Shown here piece by piece: positions 17,461 through 25,794 of a stretch of DNA of 64,000 bases. Positions within the stretch are counted from its first letter, which is position 1; each line of letters begins with the position of its first letter. Under the pieces are notes generated by a model. The model saw only the letters and a list, made by a program, of their open reading frames with translations. It was not told where the DNA came from and did no database searches. Position numbers and translations under genes: made by a program. The stretch is from Lysobacter arvi (GTDB lineage Bacteria; Pseudomonadota; Gammaproteobacteria; Xanthomonadales; Xanthomonadaceae), in NCBI GenBank assembly GCA_031216755.1, contig JARUHG010000001.1:992001-1056000 (forward strand). Direction: 5' to 3'.

Positions 17461-18594
17461 TTACCGCTTGGTTTCGGGTTGGGCGACGGAAGCGACTTCC
17501 TTCTTCGCCTGCGGCTGGCCCAGCACCTGCACGACGGAGCCGTCGCGCAACGCGGTCTTGCCGGCGACGACGACCTGTTCGCCTTCCTTCACGCCGTCGC
17601 GCACTTCGGCCCACGAGCCGTCCATGTAGCCCAGCTTGACCGGCACGCGCTTGGTCTTGTCGCCGTTGACGACGAACACCGCCGGATCGCCGTCGTCTTC
17701 CAGCAGCGCCACGCGCGGGACGACGAGCGCATCGGCGCGCTGGTCGTAATCGATCTTGATGCGCCCGAACATGCCCGGCTGCAGGATGCCCTCGCCCTTG
17801 AACGAGCAGACCACGCGGAACGTACCGCTGCCCGAATCCACCACCGGCGCCACGCGATCCACCGTGCCCTGGAAGGTCTTGCCCGGGAGCGCGTCGACGA
17901 CGAGCGCGACCGGCAGGCCGGCCTTGAGCGTCACCAGTTCGCGCTCGGGCACGTTCAACGTGGCCTCCAGGCGCGAGGTATCCACGATGCGGAAGATCGG
18001 CGTGTTGATCTGGACGAAGTTGCCGGTCTTGATCGAACGCGACGCGATCACGCCGGAGATCGGCGCCTCGACGTTGGCGTAGGACAGTTCCAGGTTCGCC
18101 AGGCGATTGGCGGCGCGGGCGTTTTCCAGGTCGTAGCGCAGCTGATCGTTGTCGTTGGCGCTGAGCAGCTTCTGGTCGGCCATCTGCTTGGCGCGGTTGT
18201 AATTGGCCTCCAGCTTGCGCATCGCGGCGCCGGTCTGGGCGGCCTGCAGTTGCGAGCGGGCCGAATCCAGGCGCACCAGCGTCTGGCCGGCGCGGACCTG
18301 CTGCCCCTCTTCGACCAGCACGTTGAGCGCCACGCCGGAGGTCTTGGCGACCACCTGCGACTCGGCCACCGGCTCCAGCGGCGCGGTGCCGGTGTAGCTG
18401 GCGGCCACGGCGCGACGGGAGGCCTTGGCGACCTCGACCGGCACCGCCTCGGGTCCCTTCTTGTCTTCCCCCGCCTTGGCCTGTGCCTCGCCTTCGCCCC
18501 CGCCCTTGCAGGCGCTGAGCAACAACAGGCACGGCAGCAGGACGACAGCGGCGCGGGCAAAACCACGGCTGCGATTTCGGGCGAAGTGACGCAT
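17461..18594 (-). CDS. RND periplasmic adaptor (membrane fusion) lipoprotein
   Basis: 377 residues. The lipobox LLLSAC puts the lipidated cysteine at residue 29, so the protein is anchored in the inner membrane facing the periplasm. A lipoyl/hairpin domain follows (SGVALNVLVEEGQQVRAGQT ... IASRSIKTGNFVQINTPIF), then a beta-barrel (VPERELVTLKAGLPVALVV) and the membrane-proximal domain. It links the RND permeases to an outer-membrane channel. No TolC-type gene is present in this operon, so a shared channel encoded elsewhere is likely. ATG 18594 gives a standard lipoprotein signal; longer in-frame sequence up to 18780 overlaps the regulatory region. Confidence 0.95.
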   Translation of the reverse strand: MRHFARNRSRGFARAAVVLLPCLLLLSACKGGGEGEAQAKAGEDKKGPEAVPVEVAKASRRAVAASYTGTAPLEPVAESQVVAKTSGVALNVLVEEGQQVRAGQTLVRLDSARSQLQAAQTGAAMRKLEANYNRAKQMADQKLLSANDNDQLRYDLENARAANRLANLELSYANVEAPISGVIASRSIKTGNFVQINTPIFRIVDTSRLEATLNVPERELVTLKAGLPVALVVDALPGKTFQGTVDRVAPVVDSGSGTFRVVCSFKGEGILQPGMFGRIKIDYDQRADALVVPRVALLEDDGDPAVFVVNGDKTKRVPVKLGYMDGSWAEVRDGVKEGEQVVVAGKTALRDGSVVQVLGQPQAKKEVASVAQPETKR

Positions 18595-18891
18595 GAATTG
18601 GACCCCAAGGTGGCTGAGACCGGCGCTTGTGCCGGTGTTGTATATAGGTATATCACCGCCCCAGACACCCTCCATCCGCCGAAGGTCATGGTGACTGGAG
18701 CCACGTCGTAGACCCTTGCGAAGGCGGGCGAAGCCGGCGCGCAACAACCATCGATGCAAAATGGAGCGGCTTCGTTGCAATCCGAACCATGGCTATACTT
18801 GCCGACTTGTGCGCGGCCGCCTTAATGGGGAGGCGCCGCGCAGCCAGCACCAAGAACCTTTCGCTAGCCATTCGAGATTGCGGACTACGAC
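18595..18891. promoter_or_regulatory. Divergent regulatory region between the RND operon and cytochrome c genes
   Basis: 297 bp without a gene. On the RND side an AT-rich tract (TATATAGGTATAT, 18641-18653) may hold the -10 box, and ACCGGC-GCTTGT-GCCGGT (18619-18636) could be an operator or leader hairpin. On the cytochrome side TTCGTT-N17-TATACT (18771-18799) is a likely promoter. It is followed by a GC-rich hairpin (about 18809-18842) in the roughly 85-nt untranslated leader. No regulator gene is adjacent. Confidence 0.5.
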
Positions 18892-19293
18892 ATGATGCGA
18901 CCGCTGATGATCGCCGCCTGCTTCCTGCTCACCGCCAGCGCATTCGGCGCATCGGCGCAGGACGCCCAGGCTCCCGCCGCCCCGGCCGCTGCCGCTCCTG
19001 CGGCCGCAGCACCGACGGCTCCGACGGCTCCGGCTTCGCTGAAGGGCGACGCCGCACGGGGCAAGCAGCTCACCTACACCTGCCAGGGCTGCCACGGCGT
19101 CACCGGCTACAAGAATGCGTACCCGAACTACCACGTGCCGCGCATCGGCGGGCAGTCGGAGGTCTACTTGACCAACGCGTTGACCGAATACAAGAAGGGC
19201 TCGCGCAAGCACCCGACGATGCAGGCCCAGGCGCAGAGCTTCTCGGACCAGGACATCGCCGACATCGCCGCCTTCCTTTCGAGCGTGAAGTGA
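18892..19293 (+). CDS. Periplasmic monoheme cytochrome c
   Basis: 133 residues. A Sec signal (residues about 1-22, ending FGASAQ) precedes an Ala/Pro-rich flexible linker (residues 24-48) and then a class I cytochrome c domain. Heme is bound covalently by CQGCH near residue 65. The likely distal Met is in HPTMQAQAQSFSDQDIADIA, a motif typical of c4/c5-like and FixP-like cytochromes. It would carry electrons in the periplasm. It is followed 8 bp later by a second cytochrome gene, so the two are cotranscribed. The start could be either of two tandem ATGs (18892 or 18895). Confidence 0.92.
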   Translation: MMRPLMIAACFLLTASAFGASAQDAQAPAAPAAAAPAAAAPTAPTAPASLKGDAARGKQLTYTCQGCHGVTGYKNAYPNYHVPRIGGQSEVYLTNALTEYKKGSRKHPTMQAQAQSFSDQDIADIAAFLSSVK

Positions 19294-19301
19294 GCAGACC
19301 C

Positions 19302-19742
19302 ATGACGAACAAGATCCTCGCCATCGCCCTGCTCGCCTCCATCGCGCTCGCCGGCTGCTCCGGCGGCGACACGCCGGCCGAGCACTCGGCCGCCGATCGC
19401 GCCGAAGGCCACACCTCGTCCTCCGCCGGGCTGCCGGCCGGCCACATCGCCGCGGGCGAGAAGCTGGCGCAGACCAAGGGCAAGGCCACCGGCCAGTCGT
19501 GCGTCGACTGCCATGGCGCCGAAGGCAACGCGCCGATCGACGAGACCTATCCGAAGCTCGCCGGCCAGTATTACGACTACATCGCGCACTCGCTGCAGGC
19601 GTACCGCGACGGCGACCGCGACCATCCACTGATGTCGAGCCAGGCCAAGGAGCTGACCGACCAGCAGATCGCCGACCTCGCCGCGTACTTCGGTTCGCGC
19701 AAGGGCTCGCTGCAGGACCTGCACGGCATGCACCACGACTGA
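19302..19742 (+). CDS. Monoheme cytochrome c lipoprotein
   Basis: 146 residues. The signal ends in a lipobox (SIALAGC, lipidated Cys near residue 19), so the protein is membrane tethered. The heme site CVDCH is near residue 66, and the distal Met lies in HPLMSSQAKELTDQQIADLA, parallel to the upstream cytochrome. The two proteins look like the two halves of a diheme cytochrome c4 made as separate chains, which is an inference from their shared motif pattern. ATG at 19302 is 8 bp after the first gene's stop. A strong terminator follows. Confidence 0.92.
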   Translation: MTNKILAIALLASIALAGCSGGDTPAEHSAADRAEGHTSSSAGLPAGHIAAGEKLAQTKGKATGQSCVDCHGAEGNAPIDETYPKLAGQYYDYIAHSLQAYRDGDRDHPLMSSQAKELTDQQIADLAAYFGSRKGSLQDLHGMHHD

Positions 19743-19765
19743 TCGCGCCAGCCGCGACCGGTGAC

Positions 19766-19799
19766 GAAAGGCCCGCGCAAGCGGGCCTTTCTTGTTTCG
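19766..19799 (+). terminator. Terminator of the cytochrome pair
   Basis: GAAAGGCCCGC and GCGGGCCTTTC pair perfectly around a GCAA loop, followed by TTGTTT. Confidence 0.85.
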
Positions 19800-19819
19800 C
19801 GTCCGACCGCGAGGCGGCG

Positions 19820-20521
19820 TCAGCGCGTTGCGCCGGAACGTCCCGCGCGGGTGGGGCCTTCGGCTTCGATGCGCTCGAGCCTGCGCCACAACACCGGGGA
19901 CAGGAAGTCGTCGATCACCTCGTTCGCGCCGGCATCGCGCAGCGCACTTTCCGCGAGCGCGCCCCGCAGCCCGAAGGTGTGGATGCCTGCCGCGCTGGCC
20001 GAACGGATGCCCGAGAGCGAATCCTCGAACGCGAAGGCCCGCGCGGCGTCGCCGCCGAGGCGTTCGAGGCCGGTGAGGTACGGCAGCGGGTCGGGCTTGC
20101 CTCGCGCCAGCTCCTCGCCGATCACCAGTGCGTCGATGCGGTCGGCGATTCCGATGCCGCCCAGCATCAGTTCCGCGTTGGGGCGCGGCGCGTTCGTCAC
20201 CACGCCGATGCGGATGCCGTGGCGTCCGGCCCAGTCGAGCAGCTCGATCAGGCCGCGCGTCGGTTCGAGCGTCGTGACCGCCGAGCGGAACAGCGCCTCC
20301 TTGCGCTCGGCCAGTTGCCGCTGCACGTCGGCCGGTTCGTCGGGAAACAGCTCGTGCATGATCGCCTCGTTCGAGCCGCCCATGATCCGGGAGCGGTACG
20401 TCTCCATCGAGAGGCTCCGGCCGAAATCCGCCAGCAGCGTGCGGAATGCGTCGAAGTGCAGTTCGTCGGTGTTGACGAGCGTGCCGTCCAGGTCGAACAG
20501 CAGGGTGACATCGTGCGACAT
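19820..20521 (-). CDS. HAD-superfamily phosphatase
   Basis: 233 residues, haloacid dehalogenase fold subfamily IA. Motif I is LFDLDGTLVNTDELH (nucleophile Asp10), motif II is VVTNAPRP, motif III is the Lys of ELARGKPDPLPYL, and motif IV is FEDSLSGIRSASAAGI. The helical cap between motifs I and II is of the beta-phosphoglucomutase/phosphoglycolate phosphatase type. The exact phosphorylated substrate cannot be told. It is convergent with the cytochrome pair. Its upstream neighbour, the OmpA-like gene, has its own terminator, so it is probably transcribed alone. Confidence 0.9.
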   Translation of the reverse strand: MSHDVTLLFDLDGTLVNTDELHFDAFRTLLADFGRSLSMETYRSRIMGGSNEAIMHELFPDEPADVQRQLAERKEALFRSAVTTLEPTRGLIELLDWAGRHGIRIGVVTNAPRPNAELMLGGIGIADRIDALVIGEELARGKPDPLPYLTGLERLGGDAARAFAFEDSLSGIRSASAAGIHTFGLRGALAESALRDAGANEVIDDFLSPVLWRRLERIEAEGPTRAGRSGATR

Positions 20522-20535
20522 GGCGTGCGTCCTGG

Positions 20536-20571
20536 AGGAAAAAAGGAACGGGCCGCGTGTGCGGCCCGTTC
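20536..20571 (-). terminator. Terminator of the OmpA-like lipoprotein gene
   Basis: GAACGGGCCGC and GCGGCCCGTTC form an 11-bp stem with a 4-nt loop. On the minus strand it is followed by CTTTTTTCC. It lies 23 bp after the stop codon of the OmpA-like gene. Confidence 0.88.
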
Positions 20572-20594
20572 GGTTGCGATGCCGTGGGCGTCGA

Positions 20595-21308
20595 TCAGGA
20601 CTCGATCGGCACCAGCGTGATTTCCACGCGGCGGTTCTGCGCGCGACCGGCCTCGGTGTCGTTGCTGGCGATCGGGCGCGACTTGCCTGCGCCGACCACG
20701 ATGAAGCGCTCGCGGTTCAGGCCGCGGCTCTGCAGGTAGCCAGCGACGGTGTTGGCGCGCTGCTCGGACAGCTTCTGGTTGTAGGCGTCGCTGCCGACGC
20801 TGTCGGTGTGGCCGGCGACTTCGATCACCGTCTGGTTGTACTCCTGCAGCGTGCGCGCGACGTTGTCGAGCACCGGGTAGAACTCCGGCTTCAGGTTCGA
20901 CTTGTCGAAGTCGAAGGTGATGCCGCTGGGCATGTTGAGCGTGATGTTGTTGCCCTGGCGGACCACGTCGACGCCGGTGCCCGCGGTCTGCTGGCGCAGC
21001 GCGGCTTCCTGGCGGTCCTGGTAGTTGCCGATGGCCGCACCGGCCAGGCCGCCGACGCCCGCGCCGACCAGCGCGCGCTGGCGGCGCTCGGTCGCGTCGT
21101 CGCCGCTGAGCAGGCCGGCGGCGACGCCGGCGAGCGCGCCGATGATCGCGCCCTTGCCCGTCTTGCTCATGCCCTGCTGCTGGCCCTGCTGCGGCGGTTG
21201 CTGCTGCGGGTACGGCTGGCCGTAGTAGTTGCCGCCGCCCGTGGCGCAACCGGCGAGCAGTGCGGTGGTGACGACGGCCACGCACGCGGTCTTGACGAAA
21301 TTCTTCAT
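20595..21308 (-). CDS. OmpA-family outer-membrane lipoprotein with glycine zipper
   Basis: 237 residues. A lipoprotein signal ends ALLAGC (Cys21). A Gln/Pro-rich linker follows, then a glycine-zipper segment (GAIIGALAGVAAGLLSGDD and VGAGVGGLAGAAIGNYQ, about residues 52-98). The C-terminal OmpA-like peptidoglycan-binding domain (about 118-237) contains TFDFDKSNLKPEF, EVAGHTDSVGSDAYNQKLSE and RANTVAGYL, including the Asp and Arg expected to bind diaminopimelate. It probably ties the outer membrane to the cell wall, like YiaD or Pal-type proteins. It is monocistronic. Confidence 0.94.
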   Translation of the reverse strand: MKNFVKTACVAVVTTALLAGCATGGGNYYGQPYPQQQPPQQGQQQGMSKTGKGAIIGALAGVAAGLLSGDDATERRQRALVGAGVGGLAGAAIGNYQDRQEAALRQQTAGTGVDVVRQGNNITLNMPSGITFDFDKSNLKPEFYPVLDNVARTLQEYNQTVIEVAGHTDSVGSDAYNQKLSEQRANTVAGYLQSRGLNRERFIVVGAGKSRPIASNDTEAGRAQNRRVEITLVPIES

Positions 21309-21400
21309 GGTGAGGTCCTTGCGTTGAAGACGGGATCTGACTGAACGCGCACAAGCTAACCGCGTTCACGTCTGGCGCAAGTGATCGCACTGCCCGATGT

Positions 21401-22864
21401 TCAGTCGGCGGCAGGAATCAACGCCTGGGCCGCATCGGCGTCGAGGCGCACGTCCCAGTTTCCCATCAGGGCCAGATACAGCAGCTTCTCGAATTCCGCG
21501 CCGAACCGGCGGATCACCGCATCGGGATCGGGAATCAGCCGCCCATCGGAAATCAGGCCGAAGTGCACGCGTCCGTTGTAGCTGAGGATGGAGATGCCGA
21601 GGCCGATCGAACCGGTCTGCGGCACCCAGAACATCATCTCGCGCAGCCTGCAGCCGGCCAGGTACAGCGGTTGCTGCGGACCCGGCACGTTGGTCGCCAC
21701 CGCACTGGCCTTCCGACTGAACAGTTCCAGCGCCAGTCCCTGCACCAGTGCCGGCGCCATGCCGAGCGCGGCCAGCAGACCGTACGCGACGATCGCCTGC
21801 CGCGAGCGCTTGAGGTCCTCCATGCATTGCGCGACGCGTTCGAGTCGGCGGATCGGATTGGCTTCGCCCACGGGCAGGTCGAGGAACACGAGGCCGAAGT
21901 GATTTCCGAGCTTGCGTGCATGCTCGAGCGGACGCAGGTTCACCGGGACCGTGGCGCGCAGCGTGAGTCCGTCCACCGGATCGCCGCGTTCGATGAGGTA
22001 GCCGCGCAAGGCACCGGCGACGGTTGCCATCAGCACGTCGTTGACGGTGCAGTCGCAGGCGCGGCCGACCGCCTTCACTTCCTCCAGGTCGAGCGGTTCG
22101 GCCCAGGCGACGCGCTTGCTGGTGCCGAGCCGGCCGCGAAGCAGCGACGGCGGATCGTCCGAGAGCGCCAGTGCGTGCAGCAGTTCACGCGCGATCTCGC
22201 CGCCCTCCTTCGCCAGGACGGCGGCCAGCGACGGATCGCGATACATCTCCAGGCCCTTCTCGACGATCTTGCTGCCCAGTTGCACATAGCGATCGGCGGC
22301 GCCGACGCGACGCGCCACGCCGGCGTGTTCCTTCTTGAGCCAGCTGCGCGGGAGCTCGCTCCCGTCGGCCGCGTCAGGCTCGGTGTCGGTCAGCGAGAGC
22401 AGCACCTGCACCAGTGCGATGCCGTCGGCGTAACTGTGGTGGATGCGCGCCACCAGCGCCGAACCGCCGCCCTCGATCCGTTCCACCAGATGGAACTGCC
22501 ACAGCGGGCGGTCGTGGTTGAGCGGCGAGGACGCGAGCTGGCTGACGAAGCGTTCGAGCGCGCGCTTGTCGGCCCGACCAGGCAGCGCCGCGTGCTGAAC
22601 GTGCCAGTCGAGATTGAAGTTGAGGTCCGTTTCCCACTGCGCGCCCGCAGGGGTGACCACGGCCTTCTGGCGGAAGCGCCGGTACGACAGGAAGCGCTGC
22701 TTCACCACGCGCTTGAGGCGCTCCAGCGACATGGGCTCGGCGAACATCAGCACGCCGGTGATCATCATCGGGTTGGTCGGCCGCTCCATGCGCAGCCAGG
22801 CGGTATCGACCCGGGACATCGGTTCGCGGCGCCCGCGCCGGCGTGCTCCAGTCCGCGTCGCCAT
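21401..22864 (-). CDS. Wax ester synthase / diacylglycerol acyltransferase (WS/DGAT)
   Basis: 487-residue bacterial acyltransferase that transfers acyl groups from acyl-CoA to fatty alcohols or diacylglycerol. The catalytic motif HHSYADG matches HHxxxDG and lies near residue 141. Other family words are LSPVDTAW-like SRVDTAWLRMERPTNPM at the N-terminus, VNDVLMATVAGALRGYL, and NLRPLEHARKLGNHFG. The GGGAGAG site upstream supports the ATG at 22864, though MSRVDT at 22819 is possible. It suggests storage or export of neutral lipids or wax esters. It may share transcription with the photolyase upstream (gap 67 bp). Confidence 0.93.
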   Translation of the reverse strand: MATRTGARRRGRREPMSRVDTAWLRMERPTNPMMITGVLMFAEPMSLERLKRVVKQRFLSYRRFRQKAVVTPAGAQWETDLNFNLDWHVQHAALPGRADKRALERFVSQLASSPLNHDRPLWQFHLVERIEGGGSALVARIHHSYADGIALVQVLLSLTDTEPDAADGSELPRSWLKKEHAGVARRVGAADRYVQLGSKIVEKGLEMYRDPSLAAVLAKEGGEIARELLHALALSDDPPSLLRGRLGTSKRVAWAEPLDLEEVKAVGRACDCTVNDVLMATVAGALRGYLIERGDPVDGLTLRATVPVNLRPLEHARKLGNHFGLVFLDLPVGEANPIRRLERVAQCMEDLKRSRQAIVAYGLLAALGMAPALVQGLALELFSRKASAVATNVPGPQQPLYLAGCRLREMMFWVPQTGSIGLGISILSYNGRVHFGLISDGRLIPDPDAVIRRFGAEFEKLLYLALMGNWDVRLDADAAQALIPAAD

Positions 22865-22931
22865 GGCTGTCGGCTCTCCCGTGCGCGTCGGGCCGAGTGA
22901 ATCACGGCCTCGCGAGCAGCGTCAACGCGCC

Positions 22932-24380
22932 TCAGCCGCGCAGCTTGCGGTACGCCGCGAGCGCCGAATCGCGCCCCGCGCCCATGTCGACCAGCGGCTG
23001 CGGCGGGTAATCCGGCGCGACGCGGCGCAACGCCGCCGGGTCCTGCCAGGGCGAAAAGCGCAGCGGTACCGGCAGCCCGGAAAGCTCCGGCACCCAGCGG
23101 GCGATGTAGTCCCCGTCCGGATCGAACTTCGACGCCTGCAGGACCGGATTGAACACGCGGAAATACGGCGCCGCATCCGCGCCGGTGCCGGCGACCCACT
23201 GCCAGCCGAGCGTGTTGTTCGCCAGGTCCGCATCCACCAGCGTGTCCCAGAACCAGCGTGCGCCGTGGCGCCAGTGGTAGCGCAGGTGCTTGGTAAGGAA
23301 GCTGGCGACGATCATCCGCACGCGGTTGTGCATCCAGCCGGTCTGCCACAGCTCGCGCATGCCCGCGTCGATGATCGGCACGCCAGTGCGCCCCTGCTGC
23401 CACTGCGCCAGTTGCGCGGCCGACACCGGCGACCAGGCGAAGTCGTTGAAGCGTGCGTCGAAGTTGCGATCCGGCGTTTCCGGGAAGTGGTGCAGCAGGT
23501 GATGGGCGAACTCGCGCCATCCCAGTTCGCGCAGGTAGGCGTCCACGTCGGCGCCGTTGCCTGCGGTGCGTTCGCGCTCGAGTACCGACACGATGCGTCG
23601 CGGCGCGATCTCGCCGAAATGCAGGTGCGGCGACAGGCGCGAGGTGCCGATCCGGTCCGGCCGGTCGCGTTGCTCGCGGTAGCCGCGCAGCGCGCCGTCG
23701 ACGAAGGTCTCGAGCGCCGCGTGCGCGCCGGCCTCGCCAGGCGTCCATTCGTCCCAGAAGCCGCGGTCCCAGTCGCGTTCCGGTGCGAGCTTCAGCGCTT
23801 CCAGCGGCACGCCGGCCGGTCCTTCGTCGCTATGGGGCAGACGTGCGGGCGCGTCGACGCACAGCCCGAGCTGCCACTGCGACAGCAGCGCCTTCCAGTA
23901 CGGGGTGAACACCTTGAACGGCAGGCCCTGCTTGTTGCGCACGGTCCACGGCTCGAACAAGAGCGCGGCGTTGAAGCTCTCCACGCGTATGCCCTGCTGG
24001 CGCAGCGTCGTCTTGACGTTCGCATCGCGGCGTTCGTGCGCCGGCTCGTAGCGACGGTTCCAGAACACCGCCTCGGCGCCGGTGGTCGCGATCAGCGATT
24101 GCAGTGTCGCCAGGCTGGGGCCGAAGAAGTACCGCAGGTGCGAGCCGCGCTGGCGCAGTGCGGCGTCGAGTGCGGCCAGCGAACGATGCCGCCATGCATC
24201 GGAGGCGGCGCCCGGCGCCCAGTCCCCGCCCTCGTCCGGGGCGTGGATGTAGACCGGAATCGGCACGTAGCCGTTGTCGAGCGCCGCCTGCAACGCCGGG
24301 TTGTCGTCCAGGCGCAGGTCATTGCGGAACCACACCAGCGCCAGCGGGTTGGCCGGCGCATCGGATTGGGCGGCAGGCAT
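22932..24380 (-). CDS. phrB: Deoxyribodipyrimidine photolyase
   Basis: 482-residue light-driven repair enzyme for cyclobutane pyrimidine dimers. The N-terminal antenna-binding domain begins LVWFRNDLRLDDNPALQAAL. The C-terminal FAD domain contains TSRLSPHLHFGEIAPRRI, GWREFAHHLLHHFPETP, ARFNDFAWSP, GRTGVPIIDAGMRELWQTG, MHNRVRMIVASFLTKHL and WQWVAGTGADAAPYFRVFNP, where the last includes the electron-transfer Trp region. This is the class I CPD photolyase pattern. Length matches the family. The flanking genes are WS/DGAT and alr, with no repair operon here. Confidence 0.95.
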   Translation of the reverse strand: MPAAQSDAPANPLALVWFRNDLRLDDNPALQAALDNGYVPIPVYIHAPDEGGDWAPGAASDAWRHRSLAALDAALRQRGSHLRYFFGPSLATLQSLIATTGAEAVFWNRRYEPAHERRDANVKTTLRQQGIRVESFNAALLFEPWTVRNKQGLPFKVFTPYWKALLSQWQLGLCVDAPARLPHSDEGPAGVPLEALKLAPERDWDRGFWDEWTPGEAGAHAALETFVDGALRGYREQRDRPDRIGTSRLSPHLHFGEIAPRRIVSVLERERTAGNGADVDAYLRELGWREFAHHLLHHFPETPDRNFDARFNDFAWSPVSAAQLAQWQQGRTGVPIIDAGMRELWQTGWMHNRVRMIVASFLTKHLRYHWRHGARWFWDTLVDADLANNTLGWQWVAGTGADAAPYFRVFNPVLQASKFDPDGDYIARWVPELSGLPVPLRFSPWQDPAALRRVAPDYPPQPLVDMGAGRDSALAAYRKLRG

Positions 24381-24443
24381 CGGGCACCCGGAGCTCGGAA
24401 CGGAGTCGTCCCGGTCAGTATGCCCAAGGTCCGCGATGCCGCG

Positions 24444-25583
24444 TCAACGCGCCTGCGTCCCACCGCCGCGGTATTCGCGCGGAATGCGGTCGTTGAGGCC
24501 GACCAGGATCTCGTACGGGATCGTCCCCGCAAGGCCGGCGACGTCCTCGGCGCGGATCGCCTCACCGCCCTGCTCGCCGATCAGCACGACCTCGTCCTCG
24601 TTGAACGCGCTGTCGCCGCCGATGTCGACCATGAACTGGTCCATGCACACACGCCCGACGATCGGATAGCGATGCCCGCGGATCAGCACCGATCCGCGCG
24701 AAGACAGTGAGCGGGGAAAACCGTCGCCGTAACCGATCGGCACCGTGACCACGCGCGTGTCGTGCTCCGGTCGCCATGTCGCGCCGTAGCTCACCGGATT
24801 GCCCGCCTTGACCACCTTGAAGTAGACGACCTGCGAGCGCAGCGACATCGCCGGTTTCACGTCGATCGTGGGCTGCGACGCCGGATCGGGCAGCACGCCA
24901 TACAGGACGATGCCCGGCCGCACCATGTCCAGCCACGTCTGCGGAAAGTGCAGCACGCCACCGGAGTTGGCCAGGTGGCGCAGCGGCATCGGCGCGCCGA
25001 GCCGCTCGATGTGCGCGCACGCGTCGTGGAAACGTTCGACCTGTTTGAGCGTCATGTCGGACGCCGGATCGTCCGAGCACGCAAGATGCGAATAGATGCC
25101 CTTGAGCACGCACCACTTCGACGCCACGGCCGCTTCGACGAACGGGCCCGACGAATAGCTGTGGACGCCGATGCGTTCCATGCCGGTATCGATCTTCAGA
25201 TGGATCACGGCCTTTCGGCCCATCGCCTGCGCCGCGGCTTCCACCTGGCGCAGCTTGTCCAGCGAGGACACGGTGATCTCCAGATCATGCGCGATGAACT
25301 GCGCGACCTGAGGGCCGAAGATGCCGCCCAGCACCAGCACCGGCGCGGTGATGCCGGCGCGCCGCAGCGCGATGCCTTCCTCGACGAACGCCACGCCGAG
25401 CTGGTCGACGCCCTGCGCCTGCAGATGGAGCGCGACCGGCACCAGACCGTGGCCATAGGCGTTGGCCTTGACGATGCCCATGACCGGCACGTCGACATGG
25501 GCGCGGATGGCGCGCAGGTTGTGGGAGAGATGATCCAGATCGACCGTGATGCGAGTCGGACGCTCGCTCACGGCGGGGGGCAT
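24444..25583 (-). CDS. alr: Alanine racemase
   Basis: 379-residue PLP enzyme that makes D-alanine for peptidoglycan. The PLP lysine is in MGIVKANAYGHGLVP (about Lys38), and the second catalytic residue, Tyr, lies in TVPIGYGDGFPRSL. SGGVLHFPQTWLDMVRPGI and GRVCMDQFMVDIG are further family motifs. The ATG at 25583 is preferred; a GTG at 25601 is in frame but neither has a clear Shine-Dalgarno sequence. In many gammaproteobacteria alr follows dnaB, and dnaB is indeed nearby, with two small genes between. The lone copy here appears biosynthetic. Confidence 0.95.
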   Translation of the reverse strand: MPPAVSERPTRITVDLDHLSHNLRAIRAHVDVPVMGIVKANAYGHGLVPVALHLQAQGVDQLGVAFVEEGIALRRAGITAPVLVLGGIFGPQVAQFIAHDLEITVSSLDKLRQVEAAAQAMGRKAVIHLKIDTGMERIGVHSYSSGPFVEAAVASKWCVLKGIYSHLACSDDPASDMTLKQVERFHDACAHIERLGAPMPLRHLANSGGVLHFPQTWLDMVRPGIVLYGVLPDPASQPTIDVKPAMSLRSQVVYFKVVKAGNPVSYGATWRPEHDTRVVTVPIGYGDGFPRSLSSRGSVLIRGHRYPIVGRVCMDQFMVDIGGDSAFNEDEVVLIGEQGGEAIRAEDVAGLAGTIPYEILVGLNDRIPREYRGGGTQAR

Positions 25584-25686
25584 GCCAGGCGTGGGGTGCA
25601 CTGCGTGTCCGGTGCGGGGGCTTGGCCTCGCATTCTAGCGACGGACGGCCTCGCCCAAATCGCCGATGAGGATCCGCCGGATCCCA

Positions 25687-25724
25687 AGCCCTCTCCCCTC
25701 GGGAGCGGTTGGGGTGAGGGTCGG
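25687..25724 (-). repeat. Palindromic dispersed repeat, copy 1
   Basis: Read on the minus strand it contains CTCACCCCAACCGCTCC, then the short palindrome CCGAGGGGAGAGGG. It is nearly identical to the copy inside lhr. It occupies the gap between alr and the glycine-zipper gene. Confidence 0.75.
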
Positions 25725-25794
25725 GATGCGGTGCAATCGCGTCCCGATCCCCCGATCTGCACTGCCGGTAGCGAAGGCGCGTGGCGCTGCAGCC

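Noticed and set aside
11200..18711. A 2503-codon open frame on the plus strand, antisense to the whole RND operon
   Set aside because: It has no start context, no family motif and a His/Arg/Gln-rich makeup typical of the complement of high-GC coding DNA. The minus-strand genes explain the region.
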